From Undaria pinnatifida (Eukaryota; Sar; Phaeophyceae; Laminariales; Alariaceae): a stretch of DNA of 64,000 nucleotides. Where the stretch lies: NCBI GenBank assembly GCA_012845835.1, contig JABAKD010000006.1, positions 5,234,818 to 5,298,817 on the forward strand, given 5' to 3'. This document shows, one piece after another, positions 11,197 through 22,494 of the stretch. Both the position numbers and the translations under genes were made by a program. Each line of letters starts with the position of its first letter. Positions within the stretch are counted from its first letter, which is position 1. Under the pieces are notes generated by a model. The model made no database searches, was not told the origin of the DNA, and was given only the letters and a program-made list of their open reading frames with translations.

Positions 11197-11560
11197 AGGG
11201 AGGCGTACGCACGACGGAGATAGGAGGAAAGAACTTAGCCTCTTCCCCACCCTTGCTCTGGGGCATTTATTACAAGTTTGTTTCGTGGAAGTGACAACCG
11301 AACGCTGTGCTCTCCCCATCGCGTCAGAGTATCACAAATAAATGCACGAATTGTTTAGTGTAGCCGGCTGACGCTATTTCGGTCCAGGTGCAAGGAAGGC
11401 GTATGCATGCACGCCGGAGATAGGACAAGCTTAACCCTTCCCCCACCCTTTCTTTGCTCTGGGGGTCTTCATCGTTGGTGGAAGTGACAACCAAATGTTG
11501 TGATATCACCCTCACATTAGCGTATAACGAATAAATACACGAATCAAATAGGGTTGCGGG
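11197..11560 (+). repeat. Imperfect tandem duplication, about 195-bp unit
   Basis: Two units carry GGAGATAGGA, CTTCCCCCACCC-like, GCTCTGGGG, GGAAGTGACAACC and AATAAATRCACGAAT in the same order (about 11197-11380 and 11392-11560). A fragment resembling the start of the unit also occurs near 10228-10290. No gene seen from here to 11940. Confidence 0.55.
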
Positions 11561-11939
11561 CCGAAGCGTTGACCACTGCAATCTAAGCACGGACAAGAAA
11601 CCAATTCTCAAGACGTAGCTTTGAACGGCCCGTCGAGTATTGCGCACATACCCCCATCGGGCAATAGAGGGGTGTCGGTCGAAGATAAATTGTTGTTTCG
11701 TCCTGATACTAGCCCAAATTCAATACCTACCTGGTACCTGGTAACCTACGTACGTACGTAACACGGGGCTGATGGCTGACGCTGGAACAAGAAAAAAAAC
11801 ACGATCTGGTCGACCTTTATTCTACATCATCTGGTGTTCGTTTTTTTCTAACATATTTCCATCGGACAGCAGTGCGCCAAGTTGCGGATCATAGTGCTAA
11901 CTGCTGTAACCTCAGCATCGCAGTAAGCGCATCCCAATA

Positions 11940-12180
11940 CTAAAATATTGAAGTAGTTTGGATGTATGTAAAGTTTGCAATGGGGATAAAAAAAAAATAC
12001 GAGTAGGAGAATTTGGCGTCCCAGTCAGTCAGATAGACGGCACCAACGAAGCTGGCAGTCGAGCAGCAGACTCGAACAACGACAGGGTGCAAAGAAAGGA
12101 CCAGCAAGTACGAACAGCGTTTTAGGCATTTCGGCGTTTGCGGACAGTCGTAAGTCGGTGGAACGCCCACGACAGCACCT
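11940..12180 (+). repeat. Dispersed repeat H, copy 1
   Basis: Matches 29660-29870 in order: AAATATTGAAGTAGTTTG, then GACGGCACCAACGAAGCTGG, then GCAACGAAAGGACCAG-like. Between 12180 and 12465 no gene or repeat is recognised. Confidence 0.55.
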
Positions 12181-12469
12181 GTACCCGGATCGGTTTCGCA
12201 ATCTTGGTGAGAAATTTGATTTGACGGTGTACATGAGAGTTTGAAGACACTTGCAATACATAGCGGGAATGTGAAGTAGGAATTTCAACGATTGAGAGCG
12301 AACTTATCAGACGAAATCAACCGAACCGATTCCACTGGCAGCAGTCGAGAAACTACGTATAGCTCAATTGACCACGGGAAAAAATCCTTGCACGATAAAC
12401 GCGAAACAGATCCTACGAAGCTTGACAGAAAACACGTATAGTCTACATACTAGAAAAAATAAAAATACA

Positions 12470-12780
12470 TTCCAGCTGTGAGATCGAAGATTTTGTCGAA
12501 ACTCATCTTTGCAAGCTGTGTGTAATGCTCTGATCGCGCGTATTACTGGGTATGTGTGTCCTCATTAAGGATATAGGTCGGCGACTCCCCTTGGAACTAC
12601 AGTGTAGATTTACCAGGGTCAACAGGGTGATGTTAGTTAGAGCCTGTGCGCGGAAACTATAAAACCCGTTTTTGAGGGGGACGAAATCTGACAGCTGTGG
12701 AAGGAATGCATAATTTTATCAAGTAATCGTACAACCAACCGGTGAGGAGAGGGCGGAGTGTTCGAAGGGGGGGGGCGGGA
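12470..12780 (+). repeat. Dispersed repeat R1, copy 1
   Basis: Begins near CCAGCTGTGAGATCGAAG and runs through CTTTGCAAGCTGTGTG, GATCGCGCGTATTAC, TCGGCGACTCCCCTTGGA, AGGGTCAACAGGGTGATG and CGGAAACTATAAAACCC, ending in GGTGAGGAGAGGGCGG and a G run. Six copies or pieces lie in this window. From 12800 to 13480 I see no gene. Confidence 0.65.
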
Positions 12781-13487
12781 GGAGGGGAGCATATATATAC
12801 TTCGCACGAAAGAGAGGTCGGCACAGGGATCTGATAATATGAGGTAGAGCTGTACACAGAGTGACGAGGCCATCAACAGCGGAGACGCTAGACAGAAGGT
12901 TGATGAGCAGACAGCCTTGAGGTGGGGACATACCTCTTCGGTTCGTGGCGGTGTCGGAACGAAGAATAAGAGTGTTGGTATCTCTCGCCGGACTTTCAGC
13001 GTGCCGAACAATCAAGCATTCAAGACCGAATAAGTTACTATTTGACGCCTTCGAACCCGAGAGATACCTCTTGGGCGCCCAACACCAGTCGCGGCCAGCG
13101 AAAAAGAGAAGTCCCTCTGAACAGAGAGCGATAACTTTCCAAGCAGCCACGGTTTTAGACATAACTGTGATGCTCTGGGAGAGTTGGATCGGGGAGTGAC
13201 CTCCCCGGTGGAAGACACGTTATGAATGGAAAATTATTAAGTGTAGAGTAGCTCCAGACAAAAAGTCATGAAAATCCGGACAGCAAAAACTTTTTACTTG
13301 GTATACAGGATTATGATGATGATGATGGTGATGATGATCTCACAGCGACTAAGACCCCCATTTTCGATGTTTGTTTTTTGGGTGGATCGGTGTCACCGGG
13401 GCGCAAGTGACCCGCTTGTTCCTTCTTGGCCTTCTTGGCCTTCTTCGTGCTTTGTTGACTTTGCGATATGAATCCGCAGTGGACTGA

Positions 13488-13732
13488 TTCTACGATACCC
13501 CCTCCAAAAACCCAGCGATTTTCGTCAACGAACGTTTCATGGCTGCTCGACACAACAAGGAAGGATACAACTGAAAAAGAAGTATTCATATATTTTCTTG
13601 TGTTTAAAGGTCTAACGATCGACGACGTCCGGGTGTCGAGGGACACCGAATTTCAGGAGATACGACCGGGAGCTGGTAATGAAACCGGCGATTTCTCGTG
13701 AAATGAAAGTTGGGGGGGTTACTGCCGTAGAA
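13488..13732 (+). mobile_element. TIR element family C
   Basis: The left end TTCTACGATACCCCCTCC and the right end GGGGGTTACTGCCGTAGAA are inverted copies. The interior shows AACGTTTCATGGCTGCTCG, ATTTTCTTG, TATTTCAGGAGATACGAC-like and AAACCGGCGATTTC. About 245 bp, no coding capacity. Confidence 0.65.
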
Positions 13733-13854
13733 CGACTCCTTGAAATCGATATTATAGCTATACTACGCTGCGCCAGGCCTATCGCCTAGGTAGAAGGATT
13801 TTTGTTTGGTCGGTGAGGTTAGACCAAAGCAACGCCAGGGGGGATGTTAAAAAT

Positions 13855-14190
13855 AATAATACCACAATATTCAGTACCGGGTTTGATTTTTTTTCATCAC
13901 TCGCGCGAGTGACCCAGTGTAACATTTTACAGACAAAAAAATACTTCATCACAGGCGGTGTTTTCGGCGCCACAGCGGCTTTCGTACATTACTATCCCAT
14001 TCATTGCGGAGTGGTTTTTGTCGTCGATGCAAATCGATCAAGAAAACGTAAGGCCGCGAAGGAACACAGAGGGGTTACCGGTATTCGCGCGAATGACCCC
14101 AAGCCACCGCAACAAAATCCCCCCCCCAACAAAACAACATATTGACTGAGAGCCCCTCCCGTAGCCTGTGTCGGCACTGTACTTCGAAGT
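13855..14190. repeat. Dispersed repeat D with palindromic ACTCGCGCGAGT core
   Basis: Contains two near-palindromic cores, ATCACTCGCGCGAGTGACCC (about 13897-13914) and ATTCGCGCGAATGACCCC (about 14083-14100), plus CCCTCCCGTAGCC near the end. A related block is at 61100-61290. It abuts an R1 copy directly. Confidence 0.45.
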
Positions 14191-14221
14191 ATCATAGGAT
14201 ATTATAAAGAGAAAAATGCTC

Positions 14222-14520
14222 TCCACCAGCTGTGAGGTCGAAGATCTTGTCGAAACTCATCTTTGCAAGCTTGCGTGTGATACTCCGATCGCGCGTATTA
14301 CTGGGTGTGTGTGTCCTCATTAAGGATATGGGTCGGCGACTCCCCTTGGAACTACAGTGTAGCCTGTACCAGGGTCAACAAGGTGATGTTAGTCAGTCTG
14401 TGCGGAAACTATAAAAAAAAACGTTTCTGAGGGGGACAAAATCTGACCGCTGTGGAGGGAAATGTATCCTTTTATCAAGTGAATCTTGTAAGTCGAATAA
14501 CCGGTGAGGGGGGGGGGGCA
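14222..14520 (+). repeat. Dispersed repeat R1, copy 2
   Basis: Same order of words as at 12470-12780, including GTGTGTGTCCTCATTAAGG and TCGGCGACTCCCCTTGGA. It ends in a G run and runs directly into the R2 tandem array. Confidence 0.65.
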
Positions 14521-15570
14521 GAGTTTTGAAGGACGTGGGGGCCTGGTTTTGAACAAGAGGGAGCGGGGGCGAGGGGGGGGGGGGGGCAACGGGCGGGGCA
14601 ACTCAATATGTGCGTGGAAACCATAAATCCTTTAAAGGGATAAATCTGGCGGTTTTGGAAGAAATGCACCAGTTTATCATGTATATCCTGCAAGTCCTAC
14701 AACCAGTGAGGAGAGGGCGGAGTGTTCGAGGGTGTGTGGGGGGGAGGGGGGGGGGGGGGGGGAAGGTTTTGAACAGCTTTAGGTCGCATAGATGTAGGGT
14801 TTTGCTATACGCGTTGTGCTAGATCTAGGCGATGGTGCGGGTGGTGGGGAAGGAGGGGGCGTTTGGGGGGGGGGGGGGCGTGAATTAGACCAGCGGCATG
14901 GATTGGATCTAGGAAGATAATGAGGTGATATCAACTGCGTGGAAATGTTTATTACTTTGGCAGATTTCGATGTTAGGTGGGGCGTTTGAGCAAAAAAGAG
15001 CGGGGAAAAGGGGGGGGGGGGAGGGTTTTTGACAGGTTTAGGTCGCATATATGTAGGGGCTTGCTATACGCGTGGTGCTAGGTCTAGGCGATCGTGCGGA
15101 TGGTGTGGAGGGAGGGGGCGTTAGGGGGGGGGGGGGGCGGAATTAAAGCTAGGTCATGGATGGCTAATGACGTGACACCAATTGCGTAGATGTGTTTTTT
15201 ACCCTGGCCGATTTCGATTTTAGGTGGGGCGTTTGAACAAGAGGGAAAATGGGGAAAAAAAGAAAAAGGGAGGGGGGAGCGGGGGGTGGGGGGTGGGGGG
15301 CGGAAATAAATTGGAGCTACGGCATGGATGGCTAGAAATATAATGAGGTGGTATCAGCTGGCCGGTTGTATTTACTACTCTGGCAGGTTTTGTTTTGAAG
15401 TGGGGCGTTCGAACAAGAGGGATCGGGGGGGGGGGGGGGGGGGGGGGGGGGGAGCGGGCGGGACACTTCAATATGTGCGCGGGAACTATAAATCCTTGAA
15501 GGGGACAAATCTGACGGTTGTAGCAAGAATACATCCCTTTATATCACCTGCCTCTTATTGTTTACTCTTC
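14521..15570 (+). repeat. R2 tandem array with poly-G punctuations
   Basis: Irregular tandem units of roughly 170-260 bp. One sub-unit type carries GGAAACCATAAATCCTT and GGTGAGGAGAGGGCGG. The other carries TTTAGGTCGCATA, TTGCTATACGCG, GTGCTAGGTCTAGGCGAT, GGAGGGGGCGTT and GTGGGGCGTTTGAACAAGAG. Each is closed by a run of 10-25 G. Related units occur at 38560-38910 and 43236-43510. Confidence 0.6.
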
Positions 15571-15589
15571 TAGCAGATAGATGGCATAA

Positions 15590-16110
15590 TATATATGATA
15601 CTCGTTCGTACGAGTATGATAGTATGACAGTTATTATAGTATGATAGTATGATAGTGTGATTGTGTGATAGTATGATAGTATGATAGTATAATCGTATGT
15701 GTGATATGATAGTATGATAATCTGATAGTATGATAGCATGTGTGATATGATAGTATGATAGAATGACAGTATGATTGTATGATAGAAGTGTGATAGTGTG
15801 ATGATATGATAGCGTGATAGTATGATCTAGTATGTGTGATATGATAGTATGATAGAATGACAGTATGATAGTACGATAGTGTGATAGTGTGATGATATGA
15901 TAGTGTGATAGTATGATAGTATGTGTGATATGATAGTATGATAGTATGATGGTATGACAGTATGATATTAATAGTATGATACAGTATGATGGTATGATAG
16001 TATGATATAGTGTGATAGTATGATAGTACTCCGGAGTATGATAGTATGATCGTATGATAGTATGATGATCGTATGTGTGGTATGATAGTATGTGATATGT
16101 GCGATGCGAT
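15590..16110. repeat. (GTATGATA)n imperfect microsatellite
   Basis: About 520 bp of GTATGATA/GTGTGATA units. The minus-strand frame through it encodes Tyr/His/Ile/Ser strings and is not a gene. Confidence 0.9.
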
Positions 16111-16152
16111 ATTATTTGATAGTTCAAACCCGGTGGTAGTGATAAAGGGGGC

Positions 16153-16369
16153 ACCCTATGATACCGTACCATGGCTGTATACCGTATCCCAAAGCCTGGC
16201 AGAGTCCTCCCGGTCACAGAGCAGGACCCTATGATACCGTACCATGGCTGTAGTCCGTGTCCCAAAGCCTGGCAGAGTCCTCCCGGTCACAGAGCAGGAC
16301 CCTATGATACCGTACCATGGCTGTAGTCCGTATCCCAAAGCCTGGCAGAGTCCTCCCGGTCACAGAGCA
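16153..16369 (+). repeat. 73-bp tandem repeat, three copies
   Basis: Units start at 16153, 16226 and 16299 with ACCCTATGATACCGTACC, followed by CCAAAGCCTGGCAGAG and CTCCCGGTCACAGAGCA. There are only a few differences between units. From 16370 to 16800 nothing recognised. Confidence 0.85.
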
Positions 16370-16799
16370 CATTCCGTTGGAAAGAGGACAACGGTAGCTC
16401 TAGGCAGAGCTGCTTCGTTAAGTAAACAATTCTTAAATTTTTTTCTAGACAGGGTTACGACGATGTGACACCCCCGCTTTTTCCGGAGGAATCTTTTCGG
16501 AAACCGGGTAAATCAGTGACACCCTCTAAGAGAGATATCCTCCGAGACAGGGTCACTGCAAGGCTGGCGCAAGTCCTCAGAAAATGCAACAAAATGACGC
16601 GAGAGGTAAAAAAGGTAAAGATGTCTACAAGAATCGGTACTCTATCATAAAGTTAGCACCCGCAGATAGATGGAGTAGAACCTTACCACGGCCAAGCGCA
16701 CAGACACGCAAGAAAAATTGCAAATATGACCGACAAGCAGAATTGTGGAACCGGACCGAAATTGGAATCACACCAAAGCACCAATTTCAATGTCACTGT

Positions 16800-17068
16800 G
16801 ACGCATGCTACGACAGAGGTAGCATTTTTTTTTGGGGGGGGGGTTCTGAATGACGAGGCTCCTTGATTAACCCACATTCGTTGGAAATTGACCATTTTTT
16901 TTTTTTGCATGATTCTTGTTGTGTACCTAGGCCACGGGATTTATCATCCTTGGGTGGCACTTTTATTTTTTCTCCCAAAAAAACTATTATTTTGGGAGAG
17001 GTCTTAAGCTCCCAAATTCTGGCACCTCAGAAAAAATGTGGTGCACCTCTATCGTCGTAGCACGCGTC
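16800..17068 (-). mobile_element. TIR element family A, reverse orientation
   Basis: A 269-bp element with ends GACGCATGCTACGACAGAGG and, inverted at the right, CCTCTATCGTCGTAGCACGC. Reading the minus strand gives GGAGCTTAAGACC, then the CCGTGGCCTAGGTACACAAC-like core and AAGGAGCC, as in other copies. No ORF and no clear target duplication. Confidence 0.65.
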
Positions 17069-17219
17069 CAATGACAAACAAACGCCGGATCGCACCACCA
17101 ACAAGAAAAAAAAACATAGCAGTACACGGGATGGCGGAGAGGCGTATAAAGTTTTTTTTGTACGTAAGAGACCATAGAGTGGGAAACGTGGCGTCGGCAT
17201 CGGAGGAACTCCGGTGTCA

Positions 17220-18350
17220 CCTCTGCTGTCCGTCGATCAGGTCAAACCCTGCTATCTATGGAGACACGTAAAAGGTTTTCTAAAAATTCACGTTCTCATT
17301 GACATCATCCACAACGGCGTTCCATTAACTCGACAGTCACACAGCTTGTTGACCCAGTGTGAGCTGTTCAGTATGGCAATCACAGTGGCGTACGAGAGAA
17401 CGTGGAGTGAAGTTGTCGGCAAAGCTGTTCGATGGCATGGGACGAAATCGACTTCTTGTATTCACAAAAAAAGAATCAGCGTCATCGATCGAGGAACTAC
17501 GTGTAGCACCCCTTGGTGCAGTTGTTACACACAGGGTATGAGTCATCAACGACTACTCTTCTGGCGTGCAAGCAGCCAGAGGAGAGACGTGAGGACTGAT
17601 CAAAGATAGACGTACGGGAGAGTTGCCAAAATGCCTCTGTGGGCAAGCCCTCCCCACACTCTTACAGGCGCTAACCGATCTCCGAACAAAAAATCTCCAA
17701 AGACGAATTTTGTTGGCAAAGAAAGGCAGATGTAACAGACGCGTTGACGGCTGTTGCAGAAACACCCCATCAGGCACATAACGTTTGCTGCATGGTGGAT
17801 GACGTTTTGGTATCAAATTTTCGACTCGCGTGTGGGTGGGCGGCATCACCCGGGTACTGGGGTCCAATGGCATCAGCTAGCTGCCGAAAATGATCATTGC
17901 AATACCACTGGAGAGAGTGCGCTTATTTTATCGGCAGCAAAATCATTGATGTTGGACGAAAAAAAAACCGTAGACCCTTGGGAAATAGGAAGCCCCACTC
18001 AACCCCCGCCTGAAAGGAAAGTGAACACAATCCGAAAGGGGGAACCCTGAATGAGCCTTTTTTACATCGGCTTACTCTGACGGCCTCATCATGGCTGGCG
18101 TACGGCGCGATTCATCCGATAATACGTCGCTGCTTGTAGCTTCTGCTTCCCTCGCATCAGATCACGTGAGAATATTTGGATCAGAAGAGAGAGAGCAGAA
18201 GTCCCCATATTGGCACCAAAGAAGAACACTGATTGGAATTCAACCGTAGATGGCCTCGGCTTCACTATCAACAAGCACGTACCGTGCGGATCTCGATCGC
18301 ATAGAGAGTAAATGCCATCCCAACCACCTTACTTAGAGCAAGACAGGCCG
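17220..18350 (+). pseudogene. Reverse transcriptase remnant (gypsy/DIRS-like)
   Basis: Three conserved stretches lie in order on the + strand in different frames. Near 17795-17875 there is a fingers/palm-like piece, NFRLACGWAASPGYWG, close to the LPFGWxxSPxYW signature of RTs in gypsy/DIRS-type elements of stramenopiles. Near 17880-18050 there is a spacer of the type that precedes the catalytic DD box. Near 18190-18270 comes EVPILAPKKNTDWNSTVDGL, like the segment after the DD box that reads LAxKKxTDWNTxLxxLG. Stops and frameshifts separate these, so it is a decayed copy. The family resemblance is from memory and needs a profile search. An RNase H-like piece follows at the expected distance. 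Confidence 0.5.
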
Positions 18351-18689
18351 AGGTTAAAAACAGCATGCTCGAGCGCAGGACATTTCGAGCATGGAGGGCA
18401 ACTTCGTAGCATACGTGGCAAGAGCACCGTACGGTATTTCGTTTGGCAGCTCATGCATCTGACTCATCTGCACAAAAACTCCAAATGAAAAAAACGGACG
18501 CAGAAAGTAGTGATTGACTGGGAGTTCTACGATGGCATTTCCTTTTGGAAATGGGCTATTGACCGGCGGCTGGTAGGCGATGTGCAGTCACTCGGAGAAA
18601 CATTATTAACGCACGAAAAAAGACCTCCTGCTCGACGCTATTGTTCTGACTCGAGGTTTTGCAGCAGTACGTGAGAGCTCCGCCCGGAG

Positions 18690-18965
18690 CTTAATGTGTA
18701 CTGGAGATATGATCTGCACAGCTATTGAGAGACCAGACCGTACCAAGCGGGCAGGAAGCGATCCCAACAAACCTACTCGACCTTTGTGGCATGGGGTTGA
18801 CAGCGTTTGCGACCCAACCCATCTCGCGAGAGACAGACCAGAAACCGAACGACACCAAGCAATGCTGTTCAGAGGACACAAATGTGGCCGCAGTGGCGCG
18901 GATTATCATATGTGGCGGATCGCCCGACAACCGCGCTTCTTTCGCAATGATGTTACTGGGTAGAG
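18690..18965 (+). pseudogene. RNase H domain remnant of the same retroelement
   Basis: The frame starting at 18725 reads INLLDLCGMGLTAF-like (EAIPTNLLDLCGMGLTAFA), then TKQCCSEDTNVAAVAR, then GGSPDNRASFAMMLLGR. This order (NLLEL...A; DNTNxVAW; S.n...a..LLR.L) is that of RNase H domains following RT in gypsy/DIRS-type elements. The second catalytic Asp is in CSEDTN. The alternative frame at 18694 is a shadow. A family B element begins immediately afterwards. Confidence 0.45.
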
Positions 18966-19165
18966 AGTCGTCCCTCTATTGTGAGGTAGGGGTTGCAGGT
19001 TTTGGAGCAAAGCGTTTCTGACCTTCTGTCTTCTGTCTTTTGTCTTCTGTCTTTTGTCTTCTGTCTTCTGTCTTCTGCCTTTAGTCTTCAGTCTTCTGTC
19101 TTCTGTCTTCAGATTGGTTGAGCTCCTCAAGCGAGGAATTAGCGGATATTCTAATGTGCTCTTGC
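18966..19165 (+). mobile_element. Family B element carrying a (TCTTCTG)n expansion
   Basis: Starts with GAGTCGTCCCTCTATTGTG, the inverted-end motif of family B, and continues GGAGCAAAGCGTTTCTGACC. It is then interrupted by about 85 bp of TCTTCTGTCTTTTG microsatellite (19022-19110) before resuming with GGTTGAGCTCCTCAAGCGAG. The remainder of the element is missing. Confidence 0.55.
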
Positions 19166-19320
19166 GAGAGAGGACGCGTGGTGCTTTGATAGAAGCGCGC
19201 CGCTTTTTTTTTCCGAGGTTTCTCATTGGGAGCTTAACCCTTTTAGAACCCACTAAAAAATCGTTAAAAAAATATCAAACCTAAAATTAAAAATAAATGA
19301 ATGAAGCTCATTGGGGCAAA
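19163..19320 (+). mobile_element. Family A left end, broken at a TTAA by family G
   Basis: GGACGCGTGGTGCTTTGATAG and GGGAGCTTAA are the start of family A. At the TTAA the sequence switches to CCCTTTTAGAAC, which also ends the insert in another family A copy at 27200-27212 (there as GTTCTAAAAGGGTTAA). CCC next to TTAA resembles piggyBac-type ends. Confidence 0.4.
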
Positions 19321-19424
19321 GTCGGGCCGCGTGCAGCGAAAGGACCTGCGAAGCGCACGGCCAAACATAAATCGGCGAAACAAATTTTGTATAGAAAAGA
19401 ACTCCCCAAAACCTGGTTCCAGGT

Positions 19425-19452
19425 AATTTGTCCCCAGATCTGGGGACAAATT
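19425..19452. other. Perfect 28-bp palindrome
   Basis: Centred on AGATCT, with arms AATTTGTCCCC and GGGGACAAATT. The same GGGGACAAA word recurs at 27158-27185 and 41176-41190 in family G contexts, so it is probably a sub-terminal part of that element. Confidence 0.7.
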
Positions 19453-19577
19453 AGACTGGATAATAAAGTGCAAAGCGAACTTGGGTGGTCAAGGGGGGTC
19501 AAAAACCTCCAAACTGAGGTTTTTGCTGCTGTACGAGTACATGGCTCCAGTCTGTGTCTCTACACACCAGCACCACC

Positions 19578-21695
19578 ATGGCGCAGCAGGCATACCCCGA
19601 CGTCGTTGCCCTCGAAGCCTTCGAGGACGCAGATGCTTCCGCTATCCATCAGCAGCTGAAGCAAGTTGCTGAACACCATGCTCCCAGGACCAGGGAATTT
19701 GCGTTCGATGCCGCAACCGCGGTCGCCCGACGTGTTTGCTAGCATCAGGAACACCCACAGGCATTGCCCGGTGGCTTGTCCTCAAAGGAGCGCAAGGCGG
19801 CTGCCAGCGCACACCCTGGGCTTTGCAGGGCCAGTTTGGCGGCTGTGATCGCGGGAATCTGCTTCGACGACGTATCGGCAACGGCAGAGCGCAGGGGCGT
19901 CCAGCACACCTACAACGTCATGTGTAACCAGGTGCGTGTGTCCTTGAAATTTGTTTGCTTTTTGCTGCCTGCCGCCATCTGCGTGCTTGGAGACTTCAAA
20001 GCACTATGTTCCCGGGATCGAGTGAGATAGAACCGCGCGCAAGGAACACCTGCTGCGGTAAAACTTAGGATGATTCAGGGTATGCCTATACTGCTGTAAG
20101 GGTTGGAAGTACCTGCTGTTGGCGCTGGTAGGGCGTCGTTCAAAGGCCCGGTGAAGGCTCCGCTCGACTCGTGCCACAACCTTCCATTTCACACCCTCAC
20201 AGTCATGTCGAGTACTGCTGCTAGTATTTCCTTACTCTAATTCCAAGTGGTAGTGTATTCCCAGTCTAATTTCAAGTAGTTTGTCCACAGGAAAGAGGTT
20301 GCCCATCTTGTTTTCATGTACGAGTACAGTACGAGTAAGTATTACTTGGTACATAATACCAGTACTTGAGTGTAGCTGCTTGAAAACGGGGACAAGCCTA
20401 GAAGGGGACCCATATACCCTAGTCGTACGTGTTGGTTGTACAGCAGCAGTGCAGTAGCACTGGCACCAAGCCGTAAAGGGTTACTTGTAGAACATGACTA
20501 GGCTCATGTCATAGTGCTCACTATGTCATTTTATATTATACAACTGGTGCTAGCGTCTCTGCCAGCTGCTGGACGTGATATCATAGTGATACGTGGAACA
20601 AGTTCAACAGCAGTACAGCAGTACTCGCACCTACCTGTATGACACTATCAATACCTCTTGGTATTGATTTTATTTAGGACGGGGAGCTTTTTCTCGCGCA
20701 TCGTAATAATAATGTATCACATATGAAAACTGTACACCAGGTACACTGCTTAGACGAAGGATGCTGACAGCGTGGTACTGTTGCTGCCGTTGTGAGTAGA
20801 AGGGCCACTATGACAGAAGGCCCCAGGCATGATGTACCTATGCGTGAGTAGTTGTAACTACGAGTGGTACGTATCATAACTGGTATGATAATCGTGGTAT
20901 CGTTGTACGTACATGCATACCAGGTACATACGTACACTTGTGCTGCCACAGACTACACAAGGCAGATATGTAACGACTGTTTTAATTTCATGTTTATGCA
21001 CCAACAGATATTCACGACGATAGTTTCGCGCAATGCTGTACGTTTTCCATGTTGTACTCCTGTAGCGCGCAGTGCTGTAGTCGACCAAAACTCCACCTGG
21101 TAGTGGTGCAGAGTGCAGGCGTAGGTTATAGTTCCAAGTTCGCACCAACCGCGAAATGGAGCAAACCTGATAGCACTTACCGGTACGGTACCTTGAGTTC
21201 TAAGTACCGTAGCAGAATGATGTAGGATTGCAGCAGTAGCAGTAGTCCACTAATATTACCGAAGTCTTGCAGCTATTCTCTTCAGAGGGTAAACTTGAGT
21301 GAAAACTAACGATTACAGCATCAACCACACGAAAGAGCCTAGCAATGTAGGTTGTAGTATAATTCTGCATGGGCGTACAACAGTTGTCCAGAGCTGGGCG
21401 AGTAGCTGTATTTTGACGGCCACGGCAGTAGGCATATTGCTGGCAAGCGGTACGAGAGTGTTAATTTTACCACCCGTGTACATCGCATAGAAAGACCCCG
21501 CTCGCTAGTATTGTCGATGCGCCGGGCAGATACTCGCTCTTCGAATACATGGCAAACTGACTGCTGACACGGCTGCCGTACCCCTCTTTTCCGTCGCTTG
21601 GCGCTCAGGCGTGCTTCGACGCGTCCAAGGAGCTAAACGCGTTTGGGGCTGGCGTGCAACTCGAGCGCAAGGAGTGCTCCGCCCAAGCTTGCTGA
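19578..21695 (+). CDS. Candidate two-exon gene with an in-frame stop
   Basis: Proposed exon 1 is 19578-19931 and exon 2 is 21609-21695. The start ATG sits in a strong Kozak context (CACCACCATGG). Exon 1 ends CCAG|GTGCGT and exon 2 begins after a pyrimidine-rich tract and GCGCTCAG, both phase 0. The join reads through to TGA at 21693. The encoded protein would be about 146 residues, Ala/Glu-rich, soluble and unrecognised. Oddity: codon 55 (19740-19742) is TAG. Either the gene is dead, the base call is wrong, or translation restarts. The intron composition differs from the exons. It could be a chance open region; I recognise no family. Confidence 0.35.
19932..21608 (+). other. Proposed 1.68-kb intron, GTAC/CAGTAG-rich
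   Basis: Begins GTGCGT and ends CAG. It has many GTAC, CAGTAG and CAGCAGTAC words and no long frames. The same style recurs at 25250-26400. No other gene or RNA seen inside. Confidence 0.35.
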
Positions 21696-22490
21696 GCTCT
21701 TTTCCCTGGGAATGGGGTAGTGGACGAATGGGTGGGGATTGCCTTCAATTCGTAAAATTTCGGCTGACCCGTCGCGGTCAACGTTTTCTACGAAATGGAT
21801 TATATTTGTATTTGCCGATGTCTTGTTATGGCTGTCCGCACGTCAAGTTGGTGGGGCGAGGAGGTTGGCAGTTACGGTATGCCGACAAAGGAAACTCAGT
21901 TGATGTGGCGATTGCTGCAAGCGCTGGCTTCTTTGTTAGCAATTGCGCGTCGTGTTGAATGAAGGTTTGACGCCGATTTACTGGAAATCCTACACAGTTT
22001 GCGTCTCGTCTTTGTTTGGACACCCAGTGTTCCATGACGCGCGGTGTTGGTTCATGATGAGCAATCGTACGGTGGTGTGGGCTGCGTTGTTATCATCCAA
22101 CCTGCAATATGAACTCGCCGCGTGTTATTTTGGGCTCGATCGCCACCTGCGGAATACAGGGTGGTTTTCCTCGCCGTGTTTTCCCTCAAGTAGCACCGAT
22201 GCTTCGCATCAGTTTATTGAGAGAATCGCGAGGCGCATCGTGCTGTCGCTCTTGAAACTGGGGTGGGGTGGCGCTTGAGACGACGGATGAGGGGGGCTTA
22301 TTTTATTTATAAGAAGAACCGTCTGCGGTTTGATTACTATGCGTTTTGACCCCGTGCCGGTGATGCGGACGCACGCACGCCAATTTTTTTCGACGGTTTC
22401 GAACGCCGCCGACCATTTGTTTATGTACTTGTTACATACACCACGAACTATTGTCTGACCGAAAATGCTGAGTGAGGTTCACGCGTCACA
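21696..22490 (+). other. Downstream region, possible 3' UTR
   Basis: Frames of 115 and 111 residues (21611-21958, 21943-22278) overlap here but show no recognised motif. If the upstream gene is real, this could be its 3' untranslated region. There is no clear poly(A) signal that I would rely on. Confidence 0.25.
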
Positions 22491-22494
22491 ACGC

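Noticed and set aside
15570-16265. 231-residue minus-strand frame rich in Tyr/His/Ile
   Set aside because: Product of the (GTATGATA)n microsatellite and the 73-bp repeat.
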